From contig NZ_CP029397.2 of NCBI RefSeq assembly GCF_001704615.3, positions 1,550,001 through 1,614,000 of the forward strand: 64,000 nt of DNA, read 5' to 3'. The notes under the pieces are model-generated. The model ran no database searches and was not told the DNA's origin. It saw only the letters and a program-made list of their open reading frames with translations. Both the position numbers and the translations under genes were made by a program. Shown piece by piece: positions 57,315-64,000 of the stretch (the stretch's first letter is position 1; every line of letters begins with the position of its first letter). Source of the DNA: Acinetobacter defluvii. Its GTDB lineage: Bacteria > Pseudomonadota > Gammaproteobacteria > Pseudomonadales > Moraxellaceae.

Positions 57315-57379
57315 GTGCTAACACCTAATTTCTAAAATTTATGTCTCTAAATAATATGAATTTTCTTACTTTTCAGGCT

Positions 57380-59176
57380 TTAATGTGTTGAATTTTTCTT
57401 ATATAAAGCCGCTAAAGTTCGGTCATCATGATGTCCTGTTTTAAAAAAATGCATCCATTCTAATAATGCTTGCTCTGGCTGATCTTGTTGTAAAACAGGT
57501 TCAAGCTCTGCATATAAATCCAACCATTTCTGTTGATTTGCAAGTCCTGCATCAGTTTCAAAAATTGGATCGGAAATCCCATCGGTCATCAGTAACACTG
57601 CTTTTAAATCTTTAAAGCAACCGATCTTAACCCGACTGCCGAGTTCTTGATGAATACTTCGATCCAAAAATTTAGTTTGCCCTGCATATTCACCACCATC
57701 GGCAACATTCATGATTCTCACCATGTCTTGACCAAATGCAGCAATAGCACCATCACCCACAGAGAATGTGCTGATCAAGTTTTTATCTGCATGTTGATAA
57801 ACTACTGCAACTAGTAACGTTGTTGAAAATGCTTTTGTTGCAACATTATTCTCAGCAGCTAACTGATCTAACTGCATTAAAATTGAACGATAAATCTCAT
57901 AATAAACATTATAAAATTGTTGATTTAATTTATTGGCAATTCTTTGTGTATCGGCATGTTGGGGCTGATCCAACTGCCATTGCTTAATATCTTCATTTAA
58001 TGCATCAATGGTATGTTCATTTAAATAACGTTGAAACTCTTTTTGTACGATTTCAACTGCAATCCTTGAACCTTCACGTGAATACTCTGCACTTCCTGCA
58101 CCATCTGCGACAGCCAATACTGACCAATCACTATGAGCAATTTGCATCAATGAAAAATCATCATCTCGAAAACTTCCCGCATGCTCATGGGAACGACCAC
58201 GGCGACTTGCGGCAATAAGTTGATAATATGGCGTATCTATACATTCTTGATCTGTATGTGCTTTCACGAAAGCCTGCCTAGCTTCAGGCTCAATCACTTT
58301 CCATAAGCTACGTGGGTCAGCAATTACATTTAAGCGACACTGTCCTGTATATATTTCACTATTCATACGATATTGAAATGAAAAATTAAACTCATCGGCC
58401 TGATTTGGTTGCCCTTGAATACTTTGGGTGATTTCATCAAAGTAAAATACATCATTTGGAAATTTAAAACTTTCTGCAAGGTATTCAATATCTTCAACAT
58501 TTTGTGCTGAAAATATTTGAATTTTTGAATGATAGAGCTGACCTGCACGTGCATTATCGACTTGAAACTTTAAATTGTTGACTTTTCGTTGGTTAAACAC
58601 GTCTGTAATCTCTGCTCTATTTTTATCAATTTCAGCCTGCTGCTCTTGCTGAGTGTTTTGTAGCTCGTTCTCTACAATAATTTTATCAATATTCATCGCT
58701 GAATCAATTTCACTAATAAATTCATTTGAATTATTTGACTCTTTTTCTTGAATATTTTCATTAATTTGATTTTTGGAAATATCTAGATTTTGGTTTATAA
58801 CGAGATTTTTTTGTATTGATTTATTTTCATTATCCACCGCTAATTTACTTAGGCTATTTTCTAGAGGATTTAAATCGCTCTCAGAAATATTATGTTGTGC
58901 TGCCGATATGTGTGTTTCATTCAAATCCAATTCATGCTGAGATGTGTTAATTTCTTCAGCATTTTCAGTTAAATTTTCATCTTTATTGTCTGTGAGATTA
59001 GGCTCTAAAATTTCAGTCAGTAAGGGCTGAGTTGCTGCTTGCTTTTTGAGTTCATACACTAATTTTGAGAGTTGTTGTAATTGCTGCTCTGTTTTAAAAA
59101 AATTTATAAATTGATCATCTAAACCCAACTTATTGGCTATTAAAATTTTCTTAATTTTACATGTTAATTCCTGCAT
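57380..59176 (-). CDS. PP2C-type phosphatase with long N-terminal extension
   Basis: The 598-residue protein has a low-complexity acidic region rich in Asn, Glu and Gln (about 50-180), an Ig-like part with ARAGQLYHSKIQIFS (about 205-275), and a PP2C domain (about 320-590). The latter shows the metal Asp residues in FRDDDFSLMQ, VADGAGSAEYSREGS, SVGDGAIAAF and LMTDGISDP. It should reverse the phosphorylation set by the neighbouring kinase. A GTG opens the frame five codons earlier; the ATG at 59176 is preferred. Confidence 0.85.
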   Translation of the reverse strand: MQELTCKIKKILIANKLGLDDQFINFFKTEQQLQQLSKLVYELKKQAATQPLLTEILEPNLTDNKDENLTENAEEINTSQHELDLNETHISAAQHNISESDLNPLENSLSKLAVDNENKSIQKNLVINQNLDISKNQINENIQEKESNNSNEFISEIDSAMNIDKIIVENELQNTQQEQQAEIDKNRAEITDVFNQRKVNNLKFQVDNARAGQLYHSKIQIFSAQNVEDIEYLAESFKFPNDVFYFDEITQSIQGQPNQADEFNFSFQYRMNSEIYTGQCRLNVIADPRSLWKVIEPEARQAFVKAHTDQECIDTPYYQLIAASRRGRSHEHAGSFRDDDFSLMQIAHSDWSVLAVADGAGSAEYSREGSRIAVEIVQKEFQRYLNEHTIDALNEDIKQWQLDQPQHADTQRIANKLNQQFYNVYYEIYRSILMQLDQLAAENNVATKAFSTTLLVAVVYQHADKNLISTFSVGDGAIAAFGQDMVRIMNVADGGEYAGQTKFLDRSIHQELGSRVKIGCFKDLKAVLLMTDGISDPIFETDAGLANQQKWLDLYAELEPVLQQDQPEQALLEWMHFFKTGHHDDRTLAALYKKNSTH

Positions 59177-59217
59177 ACTTCCCTCTTTCACTGATCAATC
59201 ATTTATTATTTCATAAC

Positions 59218-60270
59218 TTAGCCTTGCCCACGGGTCAGATCGAAATCTCCACCTTCAGCACTGAAACTGACCTGACGGCGACACCATGGACAAACAACAT
59301 ATTCACTATAACCGTCATAACACATCAGATTGCCACACCCGCACATGGCAAATGCAGTATCCGCATAACAATGTGGACATTGTGACCAACCTTCTAATTT
59401 TGAAGTATTAATTTGTGGTTTTTCAGCATGATGATCTGTCCAGCTAAAATATTCTTCACTGATCGCTTCACAGGTTTCTAATTTAAAATTGTATAGATTA
59501 ATATTTAAATCAGACAAACCACCATATTGTAAATTTCGACTATATTTTAAAATATAAGGATGTTGTAGTTTTTGACAACGCCCAATAAATGTCACCACAC
59601 GATCATCGGCATGGCTTTTTCGGAAAGTCAGTTTTGACTTAGCCAAATTCATATAACGCTGATCGAGCGGAATTAATTCTTCTGAATTTTGGAAATTTGC
59701 CACACTGACACTTTGCGATACGACAGATGCACTGATCCATTTACACAGACCTTTAACATATTCTTGGTTGATTTGATCAACCGAAATACAGTGCTCAGTC
59801 AATTCTTTTAATATAGAAAAATCAACATCTTGACCAAGACCGATGACAATTAAAGTTACACGATGGCTATATTTGGCTTTCCATTGTTGAATTGCATCCT
59901 GATAATCATCAGTTGGGCGACCATCGGTAAACAGATAAACAACTGGTTTCCAGTCGCCTTTTACATCTGCTGTGGTTTTAATCACGGAACGGTCGATTTC
60001 TTTAGCTAAATGCTCAAGTGCTTTGCCTAAATGGGTTCCACCACCCAAAGGTAATTCACAGCGTTGATAAGCATATAACTCAGTGAGTGGTACTAAAGTA
60101 CGCACAATTCCAGCATAAGCAATCACTGAAACATACACCGTTTCAAGCGCATAAGGATCTGTGCGTAGACTGCTCATGATAAAGTCAACGCCTTCTTGCA
60201 CAGCGACTAAAGGCTGACCCGCCATAGATTCTGAACAATCAATCACGAAAAATACGGGTAATCGACGCAT
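59218..60270 (-). CDS. TerY-like vWA protein with C-terminal zinc domain
   Basis: The 350-residue protein has a vWA domain (about 1-205) with MIDAS residues in DCSESM, GGGTHLG and FTDGRPTDD. A TerY-C type region follows, ending in a Cys-rich zinc ribbon (CPHCYADTAFAMCGCGN ... CPWCRR, about 300-335). It is the largest of three vWA proteins here and the one that most likely links to the kinase and phosphatase next to it. Confidence 0.87.
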   Translation of the reverse strand: MRRLPVFFVIDCSESMAGQPLVAVQEGVDFIMSSLRTDPYALETVYVSVIAYAGIVRTLVPLTELYAYQRCELPLGGGTHLGKALEHLAKEIDRSVIKTTADVKGDWKPVVYLFTDGRPTDDYQDAIQQWKAKYSHRVTLIVIGLGQDVDFSILKELTEHCISVDQINQEYVKGLCKWISASVVSQSVSVANFQNSEELIPLDQRYMNLAKSKLTFRKSHADDRVVTFIGRCQKLQHPYILKYSRNLQYGGLSDLNINLYNFKLETCEAISEEYFSWTDHHAEKPQINTSKLEGWSQCPHCYADTAFAMCGCGNLMCYDGYSEYVVCPWCRRQVSFSAEGGDFDLTRGQG

Positions 60271-60342
60271 AAACTCACCTTGTTCATTGTTGTTATTCCA
60301 AGCTTTTTATTGAAATATCTTAAATTTCATTGTTCACTAATT

Positions 60343-60978
60343 TTATAGTACCAATTGAATTTCAGAAGGTGGTGGAGGTAACTCGATTGCATCTACTACA
60401 CCTGCACTACTGCTGCCTGCCACCACACTCGCTGACACCCATTTAAAGAAACTTGCAAATGAGCTTGAATCCATCGAATCTAGCACGACAACTTGATTGG
60501 TTAATTGTTGCAATGCTTCAGTTTTAGCCTTTGGACCTGCGGCACATGCCACAATGGTTGCAAAGTTAAGCTGTTGAATAGTTGGAATGATCTGCTGATA
60601 GGCATAGACATCTGAAGGAGAACCATCCGTCATCAAGAACAATAATGGTCGCCAATCACCCTTTTGTTCTTCTGTAGTTTTCTTAATATTTTTTTGCACA
60701 TCTTCCGCCAGTAGCTCCAAAGCCGCCCCCATAAAGGTTGCCCCCACACTCGGTACTTCAATTTCAGGCAGTTGCACTTGGTCTAAAGGCGTTAAAGGTA
60801 AATAAATCTTTGCTTGTATATCGAAAGTAATGACACTTAAATGTACACTTTCCAGCGCATAAGGATCTTGCCTCAATGCGCTGAGCATCGACTGTAAGCC
60901 TACATTCACCGAATGAATCGGCTCTCCACGCATAGAGCCTGAAGTATCTAATAAAATATAAACGGGTAGTCGGCGCAT
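60343..60978 (-). CDS. TerY-like vWA domain protein
   Basis: The 211-residue protein is a single vWA domain with MIDAS residues in LLDTSGSM, GATFMGAALE and MTDGSPSDVY. Its C-terminal tail is proline-rich (ELPPPPSEIQLVL) and close to that of the vWA protein at 61792, showing duplication. It lies between the TerD-family gene and the larger TerY-like gene. Confidence 0.87.
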   Translation of the reverse strand: MRRLPVYILLDTSGSMRGEPIHSVNVGLQSMLSALRQDPYALESVHLSVITFDIQAKIYLPLTPLDQVQLPEIEVPSVGATFMGAALELLAEDVQKNIKKTTEEQKGDWRPLLFLMTDGSPSDVYAYQQIIPTIQQLNFATIVACAAGPKAKTEALQQLTNQVVVLDSMDSSSFASFFKWVSASVVAGSSSAGVVDAIELPPPPSEIQLVL

Positions 60979-61025
60979 ATTTTTCTCTAGCTATTTTTTA
61001 CTAATAAAATGAACTATTCACGTGA

Positions 61026-61667
61026 TTAAACGTATTGTTTTAACCATTCTACAAAGTTATCTGAATCAGACGATGAACCAATGGCATTAAATTTCCAACC
61101 TGAATTTTCACGCACGAGCTCAGCAAAAAGTAAGGAACGTTGTTGTTCATATTGCCCCTGACCTGACAAATTAAAACGTACCATTTCTTTGCCTGAAGCA
61201 TCAACTGCACGAATGAAAGCATTTTGTACCTGTCCAAAATGCTGCTTGTTTTTATTCCCTTCATAAATTTGTACAATAAATACAATTTTATGATAAGTAG
61301 GTGATAATGAATTTAGTTTAACAATGATCTGTTCATCATCACCGTCGCCTGCACCTGTACGGTTATCGCCTGTCAGCCAAATATGACCTGATGGATGTTT
61401 GAGATTGTTAAAGAAAATGACATCACTATTGTTTAAAGTCGGATGACCTGAAGCATCTCGTCCTAAGTTTTGCACTTTGCCATTAGCATCACATAAAAAT
61501 GCAATTACATCTAAATCATATTCAGCAGTTTGCCCACCAAATAGTCCCCCTAAAAAACCTTTTTTCTGTTCAGCAATATCCCAACCTAGTCCGATTGTCA
61601 CTAGTGAAAGATTATTTTCAGCTTTCTCTAAGGTTAGACCCTGTCCTTTTGCTAATGTAATACCCAT
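61026..61667 (-). CDS. TerD family protein (TerZ-like)
   Basis: The 213-residue protein has the TerD fold with two Ca2+-binding stretches (YDLDVIAFLCDANGK, LTGDNRTGAGDGDDE). The GLGWDIAEQKKGFLGGLFGG segment is closest to TerZ. TerD proteins are Ca2+-binding stress proteins of the tellurium-resistance group. Only one TerD-type gene is present here, without terA, terB, terC or terE, so tellurite resistance is not implied. AAGGAAA precedes the ATG. Confidence 0.9.
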   Translation of the reverse strand: MGITLAKGQGLTLEKAENNLSLVTIGLGWDIAEQKKGFLGGLFGGQTAEYDLDVIAFLCDANGKVQNLGRDASGHPTLNNSDVIFFNNLKHPSGHIWLTGDNRTGAGDGDDEQIIVKLNSLSPTYHKIVFIVQIYEGNKNKQHFGQVQNAFIRAVDASGKEMVRFNLSGQGQYEQQRSLLFAELVRENSGWKFNAIGSSSDSDNFVEWLKQYV

Positions 61668-61704
61668 GTTGTTTTCCTTTTTTCTTTTTAGTTAAAAGTT
61701 GTGA

Positions 61705-61734
61705 GGATGGCGAAAATTTAAATTTTCGTCATCC
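61705..61734 (-). other. 30-bp quasi-palindrome upstream of the TerD-like gene
   Basis: GGATGGCGAAAATTT and AAATTTTCGTCATCC are complementary except for one G-T pair. It lies between the first vWA gene and the TerD-like gene and could be an attenuating hairpin or an operator. Confidence 0.45.
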
Positions 61735-61791
61735 CTTATTAGATTAATGTCTTTGAGCTTTGTAAAATTATTTTTTAAAATTTAAATGAAA

Positions 61792-62430
61792 TTAAAGCAC
61801 AACATTCACTTCTGGTGGTGGCGGTGGTAAATCACTCAAACCCGTCACTTCTTTCTGACCTGCATCCACTTTTTGACTGCCTGTAGAAATACTGGCAGAA
61901 ACCCATTTAAAGAATGCTTTAATGGTATTTGAATCTGCGGTTGCAAGCTCTACCACCACTTCTGTGATTTGTTTTAAAATACTCGTTTCAGCATTGTGTC
62001 CTGCTGCACATGCAATCACCATACCTGTTTTGACTTTTTTCAGTTTTTCAAAACCTTTTTTCCAGTCATCGGTCGGTGCGCCATCGGTCATGATAAAGAC
62101 CAAAGGTTTCCAGTCGCCACGTGTATCTGGTGTAGTTTTTTGCACTTCTTGTTCAATTTTATCTGCCAACAATGACAAAGCCTCACCCAACTGGGTTGTC
62201 CCAGTTGCTTGTAGATTTGGTGTATTAAACATTGCCAACTCAGTTAAAGGCATAAGTTGTTTTGCGGTAGTATCAAAACTGATAATCGACAGATAAGCTG
62301 TTTCTAAGGCATAAGGGTCTTGTCTTAAAGATGACACTAACATTTCCACACCATTTTTAACTGCTTCAATGGGCTCGCCCAACATAGAGCCTGATGTGTC
62401 GAGCAGTAAATAAACGGGTAATCTTCTCAT
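61792..62430 (-). CDS. TerY-like vWA domain protein
   Basis: The 212-residue protein is a single vWA domain with MIDAS residues in LLDTSGSM, GTTQLGEALS and MTDGAPTDDW. The tail SDLPPPPPEVNVVL matches that of the paralog at 60343. It is the first gene of the leftward stress module. AAGGA lies nine bases before the ATG. Confidence 0.88.
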   Translation of the reverse strand: MRRLPVYLLLDTSGSMLGEPIEAVKNGVEMLVSSLRQDPYALETAYLSIISFDTTAKQLMPLTELAMFNTPNLQATGTTQLGEALSLLADKIEQEVQKTTPDTRGDWKPLVFIMTDGAPTDDWKKGFEKLKKVKTGMVIACAAGHNAETSILKQITEVVVELATADSNTIKAFFKWVSASISTGSQKVDAGQKEVTGLSDLPPPPPEVNVVL

Positions 62431-62699
62431 GCTGCTATATCCTTGTTATCCATTGTTAAAATACGTATTGCAAAATATCTTAGCTGAATTATTAAAAAAT
62501 TAAATACGTTGTTTCAGGGTATTTATATTTTTAAAAGTAACTGCTGACATTCATCTAAAATGATGATTTAAAAAATTTATTCTACTGAATTTATAACAAT
62601 TTATAGCAACATGTAAACCACAAAAATAAAAATAGCCGAGACAGTTCGTTCGGCTATTTTGCAGGGCACTCTAATCACAATATCTTCAATGCTAATATC
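62431..62699. other. 269-bp AT-rich region upstream of the stress module
   Basis: It holds the promoter region of the vWA cluster and the lipoprotein terminator. No gene was found, and no clear -35/-10 pair stood out. Confidence 0.5.
62629..62660 (-). terminator. Terminator after the small lipoproteins
   Basis: AAAATAGCCGA and TCGGCTATTTT form an 11-bp perfect stem with a ten-base loop. The reverse strand continues with TTTATTTTTG. Confidence 0.85.
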
Positions 62700-62882
62700 T
62701 TAATGACTACGACCTTCTTGGTTGGCATGACCAACACAGCCTGCACTACCACCAATCACAAAACCACGTTCTGCTTTACAAGAACCAATCACTTGACCAC
62801 GTGAATCATAAGTAGTTACGGTTGATGCACATCCTGTCATCAAAACTGCTGCACAAAGTGCGATTAATGCTGAAATTTTCAT
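62700..62882 (-). CDS. Small lipoprotein, copy B
   Basis: The 60-residue protein has a signal peptide with lipobox LMTGC (Cys 18). The mature part reads TVTTYDSRGQVIGSCKAERG, FVIGGSAGCVGHANQEG. Two further Cys could form a disulfide. It is a shorter paralog of the lipoprotein upstream. Function unknown. Confidence 0.8.
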   Translation of the reverse strand: MKISALIALCAAVLMTGCASTVTTYDSRGQVIGSCKAERGFVIGGSAGCVGHANQEGRSH

Positions 62883-62923
62883 AATTTTTCCTTTTTGTAT
62901 TGACTCAGTGTCAATAACCCCTG

Positions 62924-63172
62924 CTAATTTAATTGAATTTGTGTATTGACTGGTGGCATTGGCAATAACCCTGTCTTGATATTTACTTGGCGATAATCAA
63001 TATCTTTGCTATTACCATGACCATAACAAACAGCTTTTGCCCCAATAATAAAACCTTGGGTCGCTTTACATGAGCCAATCGCATTACCTGCTGCATCATA
63101 AGTAATGACTTTGGCACTACAACCACTCAGAAACACCAAAAGACTTGCGATAAAATACTTTTTAAAACTCAC
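62924..63172 (-). CDS. Small lipoprotein, copy A
   Basis: The 82-residue protein has a signal peptide with lipobox FLSGC (Cys 18). Its mature core KVITYDAAGNAIGSCKA, GFIIGAKAVCYGHGNS matches copy B at most positions. It has an extra C-terminal tail of about 25 residues (GLLPMPPVNTQIQLN). The two genes are 41 bases apart and read in the same direction. Function unknown. Confidence 0.8.
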   Translation of the reverse strand: MSFKKYFIASLLVFLSGCSAKVITYDAAGNAIGSCKATQGFIIGAKAVCYGHGNSKDIDYRQVNIKTGLLPMPPVNTQIQLN

Positions 63173-63295
63173 CTTAACCCCTATTTAAACTTAGCTAAAT
63201 AATTTATAAAAATTATCAACTTATTTTTAATTTAGAGTAATTCTATATCGTATTTTAAAACTGTAAAGTATTATTTTTAAACAGACGATAAAAAA

Positions 63296-63310
63296 CCACC
63301 TCAAAGGTGG
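63296..63310 (-). terminator. Terminator after the cation transporter
   Basis: CCACCT and AGGTGG form a 6-bp stem with a three-base loop, followed by TTTTTT on the reverse strand. Confidence 0.75.
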
Positions 63311-63328
63311 CTATTAAATCTATAAAGT

Positions 63329-63958
63329 TTAAGTAGTTAACACTGGCTTGTTGTCTTTTCTTTCCTGCAACGCTTTCTTAATCACCTGATAACCACCTGT
63401 TAATCCCAAAGTCGCCATAATCACCGCAACAATAATATCGGGTAATAAACTGCCTGTACCAAATACCCCGACTGCCGCCAAAATCACCGCAACATTACCA
63501 ATCGCATCATTACGGCTACACAACCACACCGACTGCATATTGGAATCACCATCTCGGAAAGCGTACAGAACTACTGCGGCAACCACATTAGCAATCAACG
63601 CTAAAATACCGATTGCCCCCATGGTAATTGCTTCAGGTGGAATTCCCTGGATATAAGCATAGGCAGATTTACCGATGACCACAAAACCAAACAACGCCAT
63701 GGTTAAGCCTTTTAGCAATGCAACTGTTGCACGCCAATATAGGCTCGCTCCCAAAACAGCAAGCGAAATACCATAGTTCACCGCATCACCGAAGAAGTCT
63801 AAAGAATCCGCCCACAGCGCTGATGAATGCGCATAAGCACCACCGATCAACTCAACAAAGAACATCGCAAGGTTAATCACCAATGCAATCCACAGTGCTG
63901 TTCTAAACTTACTGTTTGGTTTTTGTGGTGCAGGTTCATGACTACAAGTACACGCCAT
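63329..63958 (-). CDS. Cation transporter, CDF-like, short form
   Basis: The 209-residue protein has about six membrane helices. The HSSALWADSLDFFGD and SRNDAIGNVAVI segments correspond to the metal-binding helices 2 and 5 of cation diffusion facilitators, though one His/Asp position is changed. It lacks the usual cytoplasmic C-terminal domain and has a Cys/His-rich start (MACTCSHE). The metal is not known. The start codon lies 42 bases from the window edge. Confidence 0.8.
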   Translation of the reverse strand: MACTCSHEPAPQKPNSKFRTALWIALVINLAMFFVELIGGAYAHSSALWADSLDFFGDAVNYGISLAVLGASLYWRATVALLKGLTMALFGFVVIGKSAYAYIQGIPPEAITMGAIGILALIANVVAAVVLYAFRDGDSNMQSVWLCSRNDAIGNVAVILAAVGVFGTGSLLPDIIVAVIMATLGLTGGYQVIKKALQERKDNKPVLTT

Positions 63959-64000
63959 TTCACATCCCCTTGATTAATTATTCATCTGTATTATGCTATT

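Noticed and set aside
61026..61667. Tellurite resistance operon
   Set aside because: Only one TerD-type gene is present and the TerC-type membrane protein is missing, so a resistance function is not supported.

Overview
The window is chromosomal DNA from a low-GC gammaproteobacterium, almost certainly Acinetobacter or a close Moraxellaceae relative. The evidence is protein-level resemblance throughout, separate trpBA next to a LysR regulator, an iscRS start with IscR boxes, hupB-ppiD, and many AT-rich intergenic regions. No plasmid or phage backbone is visible. Mobile DNA is limited to one IS3-family insertion, one lone integrase gene by a tRNA, and one truncated integrase-like gene.

Region 1 (1-7.9 kb) is housekeeping: the iscS start, iscR with two IscR boxes, a phasin-like gene, hupB, ppiD, ychF, a GST-like gene and an Lrp/AsnC regulator. 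Region 2 (8-18.3 kb) holds a TrpI-like regulator divergent from trpBA, then metR, a PadR regulator plus hydrolase divergent from fadH, an NTF2-like protein and a YheT-like hydrolase. Region 3 (18.9-25 kb) has a CAU-anticodon tRNA, an integrase without its catalytic tyrosine, a phospholipase-D lipoprotein, frmA and an ABC-F ATPase. Region 4 (25.4-37.5 kb) has a LysR-controlled acyl-CoA dehydrogenase / APH-like kinase / histidine phosphatase / SDR cluster, an SGNH hydrolase, a reversed-order hipA-hipB pair, a UDG-superfamily gene, aspA with a divergent LysR gene, and a truncated integrase-like gene.

Region 5 (37.5-49.8 kb) is an IS3-family element without target duplication, followed by the potassium operon kdpABCDE and pepN.

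Region 6 (50-55.7 kb) is the most unusual part. It is an enlarged RNA-repair locus. Two genes resembling ribosomal protein bS21 (one decayed) precede a sigma-54 promoter and rtcB. After rtcB come a HEPN-like protein with an RX4H motif, a DIP1984-family protein, two tandem structured ncRNA candidates with covarying terminal helices (Y-RNA-like layout), an unknown gene, and rtcA. Neither rtcR nor a Ro60/Rsr gene lies in the window, so the ncRNAs would lack a neighbouring Ro partner. Region 7 (55.8-62.4 kb) is a TerY-P type stress module: three vWA/TerY proteins, a TerD-family protein, a PP2C phosphatase and a divergent protein kinase. Region 8 (62.7-64 kb) has two tandem paralogous small lipoproteins and a short CDF-type cation transporter.

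All functional names come from reading motifs and family resemblance; no database search was run.
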